Part shown: positions 33,004 to 41,763 of the stretch, one piece after another
Layout: every line of letters begins with the position of its first letter
How positions within the stretch are numbered: position 1 is the first letter of the stretch
NCBI GenBank assembly: GCA_023954855.1
Contig: JAGSGY010000019.1
Coordinates: forward strand, 1-64,000
Direction: 5' to 3'
DNA from: Pseudomonadota bacterium
Lineage (GTDB): Bacteria > Myxococcota_A > UBA796 > GCA-2862545
Length of the DNA stretch: 64,000 nucleotides
Position numbers and translations under genes: made by a program
Notes under the pieces: generated by a model
Database searches by the model: none
Seen by the model: the letters and a program-made list of their open reading frames with translations, nothing else
What the model was told of the DNA's origin: nothing

Positions 33004-34986
33004 TTGCTCACTCTCGCCCTGCTCTTCAGCCCCGTCGCCCACGCCCAAGAGGTGCTCCCCGTCGAGCGCATTCGCTTCTACGAGACGGGCGTCGCCTGGT
33101 TCGAGCGTGCCGGCAACGTGCAAGACACCACCCGGCTCCCGGTCCCGACCTCCCACCTCGACGATGCCCTGAAGTCCCTGGTCGTGCTCGGCGGGGACGT
33201 CGATGTGGGGGCGATCACCTTTCCAAGCTCCCCCGGTGAAGATGCGGCGCGGGTGTCGGCCGGCCTCGACGGTAACGACCGAGTCAGCTTCGACGAAGCG
33301 CTACGCGCCCTGCTCGGCGTGGACGTGGTGATCACCGGCAACAAGGGGACCGTACGCGGTGCCTTGCTCGACGTCGAGAAGCTCCCGAACCCACCACCTC
33401 CAAAGGATGGGCCCCAGACCGTGTTGCGGCCCGAGTTCGCCCTCACCGTCCTCGATGAGGCCGGGACGCTCCGTCGCATCGACACCCAAGACATTGACGC
33501 CGTGAAGAGTGACGAGAGCGCGGTGACCTCGCGCCTGGACACTGCCGCACGAACGCTGAGCCGCACCCGTGCCCAAGCCGGAAGCGCTCTAGGCCTTCAG
33601 CTCGCCGAAGGCGGGGACCTCGCCCTCGGGTACCTGACCGAAGCCGCCGTGTGGCGCGTGTCCTACCGCGTGCTGCAAGGACCAAGCGAAGCCACGCTGC
33701 AGGCCTGGGCCCTGATCCACAACGACACCGACGAAGGCTGGGAGAACATCCACGTGGAGCTCGCAAACGGGGAGCCGGACTCGTTTCTCTACCCGCTCGC
33801 GGCCCCTCGGTACGCCGAGCGGCCGCTTGAGACGCCCGACCGCTACATGTCGACCGTGCCCCAGCTGGCCGCAGAGACTCCAGACGACATGTGGACGGGG
33901 AGCGAGAGCTACGGGTCCGGCGGCTTCGGCGCCGTGGGCCACGGATACGGCGGCGGCGGGTCAAGCCTGAGCATGGGGTCAGTCGGGAGTGCGAGCATCG
34001 CTGCGGCGCTGAAGGAAGCCGAGCCCGTGCAGACACCGACGCAGTTCGTGTACCGGGTGGCCCGCCCCCTCGACCTGCAGCCTCACCACTCGGCCCTCGT
34101 GCCTCTGGTCCATCAAGCCGTCCCGACCGAGCGTGCCGTGACCTTCACGCCTCACGCAAGAGAGCCCCGGTCTGGCTTGTGGCTCGAGAATGGGACCGAC
34201 CGAACCCTCCCGGCTGGTGTCGTGTCCGTCCTCGAGGCCGGTGGACTCGCGGGTGAGGCCCGACTCCAGCGCCTCAAGCCTGACGAGACCCAGATGCTGT
34301 TGATCGGCAACGAGCTCGACCTCGAGGTCGACCGTAGCAGCACCCAAGATCCCTTCGCCTACAGCCAGTTCAGCTTTCGCGGCGGACAGGTCCGACTCGA
34401 GGGAGAGCAGACCCATCACAGCGAGTTCGTTGTCCACAACCGCAGCGGGCGCGAGCGCTCGGTGTGGTTCGCGATGGAGCTTGGCCCACGTGCCGAGGTC
34501 AACAAGGACGTTCGGACCGAGATCGACCCTCACCGGGGCTGGACCTACGCCATCTTCGACGCGAGCGCCGGCGACTCGACCTCGGCCGTGGCGTGGTCCG
34601 AGCGTAGCGTGCAGCACCACGCCGCCGAGTCCCTGGCGGCAGACACCTACCTGGAGCTCGGCGAGTCCGGCGTGGCCGAGGCAGTCCTCATGCGGGCGGC
34701 AGCGAAGCAGCGCGATGCGATCGACGACGCGAGAGCCGCTCAGCAAGAGCACGAGGCCCGGCGGCAGAGGGCCGAGAGTCAGTTGCAGGGCCTACGTGCC
34801 GACCTGGAGGCGGCCGCCGGAGGCGACGGGACGACCTCGCTCGCCCGACGCAGTGCCGCCGTCGAGTCTGAACTCCGCCAGCTGGCAGAGCGGGACGCCG
34901 CCGTGCAGGCCGAGATCGACGAAGCGATCGCCGAGCTCTACTCGATCCTCGGCGGCCACATGCAGCAGACCGCGCAGATGCCCTAG
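33004..34986 (+). CDS. DUF4139 (mucoidy-inhibitor-A-like) exported protein
   Basis: A 660-residue protein from TTG at 33004 with a strong AGGAGG. Signal peptide 'LTLALLFSPVAHAQ'. The DUF4139 core is 'AAVWRVSYRVLQGPSEATLQAWALIHNDTDEGWENIHVELANGEPDSF', then later 'FEFVVHNRSGRERSVWF'-type strands. A Gly/Ser-rich stretch (about residues 300-330, 'GSGGFGAVGHGYGGGGSS') interrupts the core, and the C-terminus (about 555-650) is a long coiled coil ('AAKQRDAIDDARAAQQEHEARRQRAESQLQGL'). Function unknown; probably periplasmic or surface. Its TAG overlaps the alaS TAG through the palindrome CTAG (34983-34986). Confidence 0.82.
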   Translation: MLTLALLFSPVAHAQEVLPVERIRFYETGVAWFERAGNVQDTTRLPVPTSHLDDALKSLVVLGGDVDVGAITFPSSPGEDAARVSAGLDGNDRVSFDEALRALLGVDVVITGNKGTVRGALLDVEKLPNPPPPKDGPQTVLRPEFALTVLDEAGTLRRIDTQDIDAVKSDESAVTSRLDTAARTLSRTRAQAGSALGLQLAEGGDLALGYLTEAAVWRVSYRVLQGPSEATLQAWALIHNDTDEGWENIHVELANGEPDSFLYPLAAPRYAERPLETPDRYMSTVPQLAAETPDDMWTGSESYGSGGFGAVGHGYGGGGSSLSMGSVGSASIAAALKEAEPVQTPTQFVYRVARPLDLQPHHSALVPLVHQAVPTERAVTFTPHAREPRSGLWLENGTDRTLPAGVVSVLEAGGLAGEARLQRLKPDETQMLLIGNELDLEVDRSSTQDPFAYSQFSFRGGQVRLEGEQTHHSEFVVHNRSGRERSVWFAMELGPRAEVNKDVRTEIDPHRGWTYAIFDASAGDSTSAVAWSERSVQHHAAESLAADTYLELGESGVAEAVLMRAAAKQRDAIDDARAAQQEHEARRQRAESQLQGLRADLEAAAGGDGTTSLARRSAAVESELRQLAERDAAVQAEIDEAIAELYSILGGHMQQTAQMP

Positions 34987-37631
34987 CTGAGCTGCTCGGT
35001 CGCCACTTCAATGGCGCGCTCGAGCGCCGCTGCAATGCCCGACGGGTCGGAACCGCCACCCTGCGCGAGGTCCGGGCGACCACCGCCTCGCCCCCCCACC
35101 ATCGGGGCGATGGCCTGGATGATCTTGCCGGCATGCACGCGCGAGCCCGCGACGTCCTTGGTGGCTGCGGCGACGAGTTTGACGCCGTTGCCTCCGCGGC
35201 CCAGAAGCACGACGAGAGCGCTACCGAGCTGCTCACGCAGACGGTCGGCCTGCTCCTTGAGGTCGCCGTCGTACTCGGCTGCGAGGACCTTGATGCCGCC
35301 GATGTCATGCGCCCCAGAGACAAGGTCCCCAGCAGCAGCAGCAGCGATCTCTCGCTTGAGAGCCTCGAGTTCCTTCGCAAGCTGACGGCGCTCATCTTGG
35401 AGCTTCGTGATGGCCCCAGTCAGGTTGTCGGCGCCCGTCTTGAGTGCAGCCGCCGCACTGTCGAGAAGCTGAGCCTGCTCACGGGCGACGCGGAGGCTAC
35501 CGAGTCCGGTCTGGGCCTCGATGCGACGCACGCCGGCTGCGATTCCGGTCTCGGTGGTAATGCGGAACAGGCCGATGTCGCCGGTGGCGGTCACATGGGT
35601 GCCACCGCAGAGCTCGACCGAGTAGCCGGGCACGCTGACCACGCGGACATCGTCGTCGTACTTCTCGCCAAACAGAGCCATCGCGCCGGCTTCCTTGGCG
35701 GCGTCGAGGTCCATGACCTTGGTGTTCAGTCCTGCATTGGAGAGGACCTGGGCGTTGACCTCGTCCTCGACCTGCGCCACCTCTTCAGCGGTCATCGGCT
35801 TGAGGTGCGAGAAGTCGAAGCGCAAGCGCTCGGGTCCGACGAGCGAGCCCTTCTGGGTGACGTGCTCGCCGAGCACGCTGCGCAGCACTGCGTGGAGCAG
35901 GTGGGTCGCGGTGTGGTTGCGACGCGTCTGATCACGACGCGCGCCATCGACCGAGGCCTGCACACCGTCGCCAGCCGCGAAAGAGCCGCCACTCACTGCG
36001 ACGTGATGCAGGAACAGACCGCTCGCCTTGGTGGTGTCCGAGACAGCGGCGGTGTTCTCGCCCGCCGAGATCACGCCGGTATCGCCCACCTGACCGCCAG
36101 ACTCGGCGTAGAACGGGGTGCGGTCGAGCACGAGCACGCCGCGCTCCCCTTCTGCGAGACGCTCCACCAGCTCGTGGTGGTCGCCGTCGTCATCGGTCGT
36201 GACCCGCACGGCGCCGATCACCGTCGCCACATCGACGTCGCGGTCATAGCCGAGGAAGTTGGTGGCGCCGGACTGCTCGGCAATCTGGAACCAGAGTCCG
36301 CTGATGGCCTCTTCTCCCGAGCCCTTCCAACCGGCGCGCCCGCGGGCCTTCTCGGCCTCGAGTGCGGCGGTGTAGCCCTCTTCGTCGACCGAGACGCCAT
36401 GCTCCTCGGCGATCAGCACCGTGAGGTCCTTGGGAAAGCCGAAGGTCTGGTAGAGATCGAAGGCCGTGTCGCCGTCGATGGTTCCACCCTCGCCGGCCTT
36501 GGCCACCTCGGCCTCGATGAGCTTCATGCCGCGCGCCAGCGTCGAGCGGAAGCGAGTCTCTTCGGAGCGCACCACCTCGTCGATGAAGGCAGAGCGCGTC
36601 GCGAGCTCGGGGTAGGCCTCGCCGAAGGTGTCGACGACCGCCTGGCTTGCGAGGTGGAAGAACGACTCCTGCTCGAAGCCGAGCTTCAGACCGAAGCGGA
36701 TGGCGCGACGCATGACGCGGCGAAGCACGTAGCCCCGGCCCTCGTTCGACGGCATCACTCCGTCGCCGATCAAGAAGGCGGCGGCACGGGCATGGTCGGC
36801 GATGACGCGCATGGCCGTGTCGGACTCACCGGCCTGTCCGTAGGCGATGCCCGAGGCCTTGGCGATGGTCTGGATCAGAGGCTGAAGCAGGTCGGTGTCG
36901 TAGTTCGAGGTCACGCCCTGCATGACGGCGGCGACGCGCTCGAGACCTGACCCGGTGTCGATGGACGGCTTGGGAAGGTCCGTGCGTGTGCCGTCTGCAT
37001 GCTGCTCGAACTGCATGAACACGAGGTTCCAGATCTCGACGTAGCGATCGGACTCAGTGGCGGGGCCGCCGAGGTTGCCGGGGTCAATCGCCTCGCCGTG
37101 GTCGTAGAAGATCTCGGAGCAGGGTCCGCAAGGACCCGTCGGTCCCATCGACCAGAAGTTGTCCTTGGCGCCGAGCCGCTGGATGCGCGCCTCGGGAACG
37201 CCGACCTTGTCGCGCCAGATCGTGTAGGCCTCGTCGTCTTCCTCGAAGACGGTGACCCAGAGTCGCTCGGCATCGATGCCGAGCTCGTTCGTCAGTAGGT
37301 CCCACGCAAAGGGAATTGCATCCTCTTTGAAGTAGTCGCCGAAGCTGAAGTTCCCGAGCATCTCGAAGAAGGTGTGGTGGCGCGGCGTGCGGCCGACGTT
37401 CTCGAGGTCGTTGTGCTTGCCAGACACGCGCAGACACTTCTGCACCGTGGTGGCTCGAGTGTAATCGCGGGCCTCGTTGCCGGTGAACACGTCCTTGAAC
37501 GGCACCATGCCAGCGTTGACGAAGTACAGCGTGGGGTCATTGTGGGGAATGAGCGACGCGGAACGAACGGCGCTGTGTCCGTTCTTCTCGAAGTACTCAA
37601 CGAAGCGCTGACGAATCTCACTGGCCTTCAC
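34983..37631 (-). CDS. alaS: Alanyl-tRNA synthetase
   Basis: An 882-residue class II synthetase of standard length. N-terminal motifs 'RQRFVEYFEKNGHSAVRSASLIPHNDPTLYFVNAGMVPFKDVF' and 'CLRVSGKHNDLENVGRTPRHHTFFEMLGNFSFGDYFK'; editing-domain zinc ligands in 'NHTATHLLHAVLR' (HxxxH) and 'CGGTHVTATGDI'; and the DHHA1-type C-Ala domain with 'VLLGRGGNGVKLVAAATKDVA' and 'GGRGGGRPDLAQGGGSDP'. All are intact, including editing. I chose GTG at 37631, five bases after TAGGAG; a GTG two codons upstream at 37637 would overlap that site. It is convergent with the DUF4139 gene. Confidence 0.97.
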   Translation of the reverse strand: MKASEIRQRFVEYFEKNGHSAVRSASLIPHNDPTLYFVNAGMVPFKDVFTGNEARDYTRATTVQKCLRVSGKHNDLENVGRTPRHHTFFEMLGNFSFGDYFKEDAIPFAWDLLTNELGIDAERLWVTVFEEDDEAYTIWRDKVGVPEARIQRLGAKDNFWSMGPTGPCGPCSEIFYDHGEAIDPGNLGGPATESDRYVEIWNLVFMQFEQHADGTRTDLPKPSIDTGSGLERVAAVMQGVTSNYDTDLLQPLIQTIAKASGIAYGQAGESDTAMRVIADHARAAAFLIGDGVMPSNEGRGYVLRRVMRRAIRFGLKLGFEQESFFHLASQAVVDTFGEAYPELATRSAFIDEVVRSEETRFRSTLARGMKLIEAEVAKAGEGGTIDGDTAFDLYQTFGFPKDLTVLIAEEHGVSVDEEGYTAALEAEKARGRAGWKGSGEEAISGLWFQIAEQSGATNFLGYDRDVDVATVIGAVRVTTDDDGDHHELVERLAEGERGVLVLDRTPFYAESGGQVGDTGVISAGENTAAVSDTTKASGLFLHHVAVSGGSFAAGDGVQASVDGARRDQTRRNHTATHLLHAVLRSVLGEHVTQKGSLVGPERLRFDFSHLKPMTAEEVAQVEDEVNAQVLSNAGLNTKVMDLDAAKEAGAMALFGEKYDDDVRVVSVPGYSVELCGGTHVTATGDIGLFRITTETGIAAGVRRIEAQTGLGSLRVAREQAQLLDSAAAALKTGADNLTGAITKLQDERRQLAKELEALKREIAAAAAGDLVSGAHDIGGIKVLAAEYDGDLKEQADRLREQLGSALVVLLGRGGNGVKLVAAATKDVAGSRVHAGKIIQAIAPMVGGRGGGRPDLAQGGGSDPSGIAAALERAIEVATEQLS

Positions 37632-37729
37632 GTTCACTCCTACCCGTATAAGAACGGGATAGATCGGCGTAGCCGACCCCCTTAACGCCTCATGGAGGGC
37701 GCATCGACGACGTCGCGCGATCGCAACGC

Positions 37730-38032
37730 ATGACCCGGATCTACCGGGGCCACGATCCAGTGGGTCCCTTCCTCGTGCGGGACTGGCTGAAACGCAACGG
37801 CATCCGCGCAGAGCTGCGCGGCACGCAGCTCATCGGCCTGGGTGGAGGCATCCCTGTGCCCAAGTCCTTTCCGACGATCTGGGTCCCGGAAGCACAACGG
37901 ACCGAAGCCGAGCGACTGCTGTCCCTCTTCAACGGTCCGAGCCTCGTGCATCCCGAGTGGGTCTGCCGCAAGTGCGGTGAGAACAACGCCCCCACCTTCG
38001 GCTCGTGTTGGAGCTGCCAAGCCGAACCCTAG
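37730..38032 (+). CDS. DUF2007 protein with C-terminal zinc ribbon
   Basis: A 100-residue protein. Residues 3-65 match the DUF2007 'putative signal transducing protein' fold ('DPVGPFLVRDWLKRNGIRAELRG', 'IPTIWVPEAQRTEAERLLSLF'-like). The last 25 residues form a CxxC-x10-CxxC zinc ribbon ('WVCRKCGENNAPTFGSCWSC'), similar to RanBP2-type fingers. The pairing is common in bacterial DUF2007 proteins. The function is unknown. It is convergent with recA, 42 bp apart. Confidence 0.82.
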   Translation: MTRIYRGHDPVGPFLVRDWLKRNGIRAELRGTQLIGLGGGIPVPKSFPTIWVPEAQRTEAERLLSLFNGPSLVHPEWVCRKCGENNAPTFGSCWSCQAEP

Positions 38033-38046
38033 CGGCTCACCGGACC

Positions 38047-38070
38047 CCCAAGCCCGGCGACGACCTTGGG
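38047..38070. terminator. Weak hairpin downstream of recA
   Basis: CCCAAG (38047-38052) pairs with CTTGGG (38065-38070) in the 42-bp gap between the recA stop and the convergent DUF2007 stop. There is no T-run on either side. It may be a weak or Rho-assisted terminator. Confidence 0.35.
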
Positions 38071-38074
38071 CGAC

Positions 38075-39100
38075 CTACTCGACGACCTTGAGCGCGGGCT
38101 CGGCCTCGTCGAGACCGTGGGCGACGCGCACGTCGTTGCGAAGGCGGTCCATGATCTCGGTGTTCTGGAGCAGGTACTGGCGGGCATTCTCTTTGCCCTG
38201 CCCAGCGCGCTCGTCGTAGACCGAGTACCAGGAGCCACTCTTCTTCACGTGGCCCTGCTCCATGCCGAGGTCGAGCAGCTCAGAGGCCATGCAGACGCCC
38301 TGGCCGTAGTAGATGTCGAACTCGGTACGCCGGAACGGAGGCGCGACCTTGTTCTTCACGACCTTGACGCGGGTGCGGTTGCCGAGGATCTCGTCACCCT
38401 TCTTGATCGAGCCGATGCGGGCGATCTCGAGGCGGACCGAGGCGTAGAACTTGAGTGCCTTACCGCCAGAGGTGGTGACCGGGCTGCCGAACATGACGCC
38501 GATCTTCTCGCGGGTCTGGTTGATGAAGACCACCATGCAGTCGGACTTGTGGATGGCACCAGTGAGCTTGCGAAGCGCCTGGCTCATCAGACGAGCCTGG
38601 GCGCCGGGGAGGCTGTCGCCCATGTCGCCTTCGAGCTCGGCACGGGGCACCAGGGCCGCAACAGAGTCGACAACGACGACCGAGAGCGCGCCGGAACGCA
38701 CCAGCGTCTCGGCAATCTCGAGAGCCTGCTCACCGGTGTCGGGCTGGGAGATCAGCATCTCTTCGACGTCGACGCCGAGGTTGCGGGCATAGCCGACGTC
38801 GAGTGCGTGCTCGGCATCGATGAAGGCCGCGACACCGCCGACCTTCTGGGCCTGTGCGATGACCTGCAGGGCAATCGTCGTCTTACCCGAGGACTCTGCG
38901 CCGTAGATCTCGACGACCCGACCACGGGGCACACCGCCCACGCCGAGCGCGAGGTCGATGCCCATCGATCCCGTCGAGATGGTCTCGATCTGCGGAATCT
39001 CAGCATCGCCGTACTTCATGATGCTGCCCTTGCCGAACATGCGCTCGATGCTGGCGACGGCTGCGTCAATGGCCTTGCTGCGGTTCTTGTCGATGGTCAT
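38075..39100 (-). CDS. recA: Recombinase A
   Basis: A 341-residue RecA. Walker A 'GAESSGKTT' (67-75), Walker B-type '[12 protein letters not shown]', the L1/L2 DNA-binding loops ('[20 protein letters not shown]', '[35 protein letters not shown]') and '[17 protein letters not shown]' are canonical. '[13 protein letters not shown]' opens the protein. The frame is open far upstream, but the ATG at 39100 with AGGAG fits all RecA proteins. It starts 19 bp after the cinA stop with no promoter space between, so it is co-transcribed with cinA and probably shares its LexA-type control. The C-terminus is short and less acidic than in E. coli. Confidence 0.98.
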   Translation of the reverse strand: MTIDKNRSKAIDAAVASIERMFGKGSIMKYGDAEIPQIETISTGSMGIDLALGVGGVPRGRVVEIYGAESSGKTTIALQVIAQAQKVGGVAAFIDAEHALDVGYARNLGVDVEEMLISQPDTGEQALEIAETLVRSGALSVVVVDSVAALVPRAELEGDMGDSLPGAQARLMSQALRKLTGAIHKSDCMVVFINQTREKIGVMFGSPVTTSGGKALKFYASVRLEIARIGSIKKGDEILGNRTRVKVVKNKVAPPFRRTEFDIYYGQGVCMASELLDLGMEQGHVKKSGSWYSVYDERAGQGKENARQYLLQNTEIMDRLRNDVRVAHGLDEAEPALKVVE

Positions 39101-39119
39101 GGTTGCTCCTGGGGGGAAA

Positions 39120-40361
39120 TCAAAGGGTGAGGTGGCGCCGCAGCAAGTCGAGTGCGGCTGCAGAGGCGAGGTTCTGAATGCGGCGGCGATCGCCACCAAG
39201 ACGAAGCTGGCGATGCACGTCGTCGGACGGTGTCGCAAGCGCAATGTGGACGGTGCCGACCGGCTTGTCGGCGCTGCCGCCGCCAGGGCCCGCAATGCCA
39301 GTGGTCGCGATGCCGTAGGTGGCACCCGAGGCCTCGCGGATGCCGCGAGCCATGGCGTAGGCGACTTCGGTCGAGACGGCACCGTTGGAGGCGATCAGTG
39401 TGGGGTCGACGCCCAACTGCCGGGACTTGGCGGCATTGGAGTAGGTCACGGCCCCCTCGAGGAACCAGGCGCTGGACCCCGCCACCGACGTGCACTCGGC
39501 AGCCACCCGGCCACCGGTGCAGGACTCGGCCGTCGCGAGGGTCTGACCCTTGTCTGCGAGGGTGCGGCCGATCACCTCGATGAGGCTGCCTCCCAGCTCG
39601 CCGTCGAGTCCCTCGATCGAGAACACCGGCGAGCCGATGGTCTCGGCAAGCTCGAGGCTCAGCTCGCGAACCAGCTCGTCCGAGGCCGATGGCACGAAGC
39701 GCAGCTTGATCTGGTTCTCGGGGCTCATGGTCCGGTACGAAATCACGGCCTCGGGATGGTCGAAGCGGCCGATCCGCTCTTGCAGGTTCGACTCGCCGAT
39801 GCCCGTCGTGCGTAGGGTCACAAGGCGGCCAGGCCGTAGGTGAAAGCGCTCGTCGAGCAGTGCGAGCACGCGCTCGGTCCACAGCACCTTCATCTCGCGA
39901 GGCACGCCCGCCACGCAGACGAGCAGGCAGTCGTTCACGTCGAGTGCGAACCCAGGGGCCGTGCCCCAGTCGTTGTCGATGCGACGCGCACCCATCGGAA
40001 GCCAAGCCTGCTTCTGATTGACCTCGGGCATGACCCGGCCATGCCGTGCATAGAGGTTGCGAATGTGCTCGAGAGCGACCTCATCGAGGGCGAGCGGGCA
40101 CTCGAAGGCCTGGGCTGCAGCGTGTGCCGTCATGTCGTCGTCGGTCGGACCAAGCCCGCCCGTGCAGATGACGAAGTCGGCCCGCTGGGTGGCCTCGACC
40201 ATCGCATCGGAGATCTCTTGCTCGACGTCACGTACAGAGACGTGACCCAGCACATCGATGCCGAGCTGCGTAAGCCGGTCACCGAGCCAAGCGGCGTTCG
40301 TGTCGACCGTCTGGCCGGTCACGACTTCGTCGCCTTGAGAGAGAATGAATGCGGAGGGCAT
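39120..40361 (-). CDS. cinA: CinA family protein (competence/damage-inducible; NMN deamidase type)
   Basis: A 413-residue protein with both CinA domains. The N-terminal MoCF/COG1058 domain has '[24 protein letters not shown]', '[19 protein letters not shown]' and '[11 protein letters not shown]'. The C-terminal CinA domain (about 255-405) has '[43 protein letters not shown]' and '[26 protein letters not shown]', the nicotinamide-mononucleotide amidohydrolase signature with its catalytic Ser. So it may recycle NMN in pyridine-nucleotide salvage. The start at 40361 is chosen because an AGGTGA lies 8-10 bp upstream. It is followed directly by recA. Confidence 0.93.
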   Translation of the reverse strand: MPSAFILSQGDEVVTGQTVDTNAAWLGDRLTQLGIDVLGHVSVRDVEQEISDAMVEATQRADFVICTGGLGPTDDDMTAHAAAQAFECPLALDEVALEHIRNLYARHGRVMPEVNQKQAWLPMGARRIDNDWGTAPGFALDVNDCLLVCVAGVPREMKVLWTERVLALLDERFHLRPGRLVTLRTTGIGESNLQERIGRFDHPEAVISYRTMSPENQIKLRFVPSASDELVRELSLELAETIGSPVFSIEGLDGELGGSLIEVIGRTLADKGQTLATAESCTGGRVAAECTSVAGSSAWFLEGAVTYSNAAKSRQLGVDPTLIASNGAVSTEVAYAMARGIREASGATYGIATTGIAGPGGGSADKPVGTVHIALATPSDDVHRQLRLGGDRRRIQNLASAAALDLLRRHLTL

Positions 40362-40372
40362 GAAGGACTTCA

Positions 40373-40389
40373 CCTGAACACTTGTGCAG
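40373..40389 (-). promoter_or_regulatory. LexA-box-like operator of cinA-recA
   Basis: The minus strand reads CTGCACAAGTGTTCAGG. This matches 16 of 17 positions of the Myxococcus xanthus LexA-box consensus as I remember it (CTRHAMRYBYGTTCAGS), the exception being A for Y at position 8. It lies 12 bp upstream of the cinA ATG and overlaps the ribosome-binding region, where a repressor would block the cinA-recA transcript. This suggests SOS control. The consensus is from memory and binding is untested. Confidence 0.6.
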
Positions 40390-40415
40390 TTGTACCGCTT
40401 GACCACCGTACTGTC

Positions 40416-40449
40416 CAGATTGTGAGGACCATTTTCTGTCCGCAATCTG
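40416..40449. promoter_or_regulatory. 34-bp interrupted palindrome between cinA and ruvX
   Basis: CAGATTG (40416-40422) is the exact inverse of CAATCTG (40443-40449). Inside these, GGAC (40426-40429) pairs with GTCC (40438-40441). It lies in the 227-bp divergent intergenic region, in an AT-richer patch where promoters for both genes must lie. It could be a dimeric regulator site or an RNA hairpin in a cinA leader. I see nothing else distinctive in this intergenic stretch besides the LexA-like box. Confidence 0.5.
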
Positions 40450-40588
40450 AAATCATTGCTTTAACGCCCTGTTTTGGATAGCGTTTTGCGGGTGCAATGG
40501 AATGCCGTGCCGCGCCGTAACACCCGATGAGCCCTGAGGTGTCACCCTGAACACGCATCGGGATACGAGCGCCGCAGGGAGAAGCATC

Positions 40589-41038
40589 ATGGGACGGGTC
40601 ATGGCACTGGACGTCGGAACAAAGACCATCGGAATCGCGATCAGCGATCCGCTGCGCATGTTCCCCCAGCCACACAGCACCCTCTCGCGCGAAGGCGTGA
40701 AGAAGGACATCGCGCGACTGAGCCCGCTGGTCACCCAGCTCGAGGTGGACCACCTGGTCGTCGGCCTTCCGCTCGAACTCGACGGCGAGGAGAGTCGCTC
40801 TGCCCGCCTGGCCCGGCAGATCGGAGAAGCCATGCGTGAAGCCACCGGCCTCTCCCTGACCTACATCGACGAGCGCTACAGCTCCGTCGAGGCGGAGCGC
40901 TGGCTACTCGAGGCCGATCTGTCGCGCTCGCGCCGCAAGCAGGTCATCGATCAAGCCGCAGCCATCGTCATCCTGCGCTCGTACCTCGATCACGGTGACT
41001 GGACTCAGGACGCAGCGTCCGACACGGAGAACCGGTGA
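40589..41038 (+). CDS. ruvX: Holliday junction resolvase-like protein / pre-16S rRNA nuclease (YqgF)
   Basis: A 149-residue RNase H-fold protein. 'VMALDVGTKTIGIAISDPL' has the first catalytic Asp; 'LEVDHLVVGLPLELDGEESRSA' is the YqgF core; 'LTYIDERYSSVEAERWL' carries the second acidic residue; 'RRKQVIDQAAAIVILRSYLD' the last Asp. The length is typical of YqgF/RuvX, which in E. coli processes the 5' end of pre-16S rRNA. It is divergent from the recombination genes cinA-recA. Its TGA overlaps the next gene as GTGA. Confidence 0.92.
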   Translation: MGRVMALDVGTKTIGIAISDPLRMFPQPHSTLSREGVKKDIARLSPLVTQLEVDHLVVGLPLELDGEESRSARLARQIGEAMREATGLSLTYIDERYSSVEAERWLLEADLSRSRRKQVIDQAAAIVILRSYLDHGDWTQDAASDTENR

Positions 41039-41763
41039 AGAACGTACTCATCGCAGCGGCCGCGCTCGTCATCGGGCTGCTGATTGGCAGCGTCGTCCCC
41101 TCCTCCAAGATCCGTGGGCTCGAGGCCGAGATCGAGGAACTTCAGCGCCAGACCCGAAGCAGTCGCGCCCAAGATCTGGCCCGCTTCTTCCAGCAGGGCG
41201 CAGACATCGCGAAGAACGCGGACGATGACGAGCTGCTCAAGGACGTCGCCCGTGACCTCGACGATGAGATCCCCGATGTCGACGAGAGCCGATGGGAACG
41301 CCGACGCCGTGAGCGCCGCGAGCATCGCCGCGAGATGTTCGAAGAAGCGGACGGCCTGGGCGCCGAGGACGGCGAGGGCATCGAAGTGATGCGTGAAGCC
41401 ATGGAGCTTCGACGCACACAGGCCCGGGAGGCACTGAAGCAGGCCGCCAACGCCGATGAGGAGCAGCTCGCTGCCATCGATGGGGCGATGGGTCAGATGA
41501 ACGACCAGCTCAGAGACCTCGCCCAGCGCATGGTCGACGACGTTGTGGAGTACGGCGAGCCCGATCGAAGAGGCACCATGGAGTTCGCCGCCGAAGGCTT
41601 GGACATTGTGCTCGCCGCCGACACGGCGGTTCGGGGTGCGCTGACCGAGGAGCAGCTCTGGGACGTGGACGACGCCGCCGTCGACCCCTTCTCTTACGTC
41701 GACCCGTCGATTCTCGACGTCTTCGAGAACATCGAGCTGCCTCCCCCGCCTCCGGAAGAGTGA
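41035..41763 (+). CDS. Membrane-anchored coiled-coil protein of unknown function
   Basis: A 242-residue product starting with GTG at 41035 by GTGA overlap with ruvX. Residues 1-22 are a single hydrophobic anchor ('KNVLIAAAALVIGLLIGSVV'). The rest is highly charged helix: 'KIRGLEAEIEELQRQTRSSRAQDLARFFQQGADIAK', 'ESRWERRRRERREHRREMFEEADG', 'EAMELRRTQAREALKQAANADEEQLAAIDGAMGQMNDQL', ending in an acidic 'LPPPPPEE' tail. I do not recognise the family. The downstream ABC permease starts by TGATG overlap, so this may be an accessory periplasmic or membrane-fusion-like part of that exporter (inference). Confidence 0.75.
   Translation: MKNVLIAAAALVIGLLIGSVVPSSKIRGLEAEIEELQRQTRSSRAQDLARFFQQGADIAKNADDDELLKDVARDLDDEIPDVDESRWERRRRERREHRREMFEEADGLGAEDGEGIEVMREAMELRRTQAREALKQAANADEEQLAAIDGAMGQMNDQLRDLAQRMVDDVVEYGEPDRRGTMEFAAEGLDIVLAADTAVRGALTEEQLWDVDDAAVDPFSYVDPSILDVFENIELPPPPPEE

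Noticed and set aside
35133-36950. A 605-codon plus-strand frame opposite alaS
   Set aside because: alaS is unambiguous over the whole interval and the antisense product has no domain.
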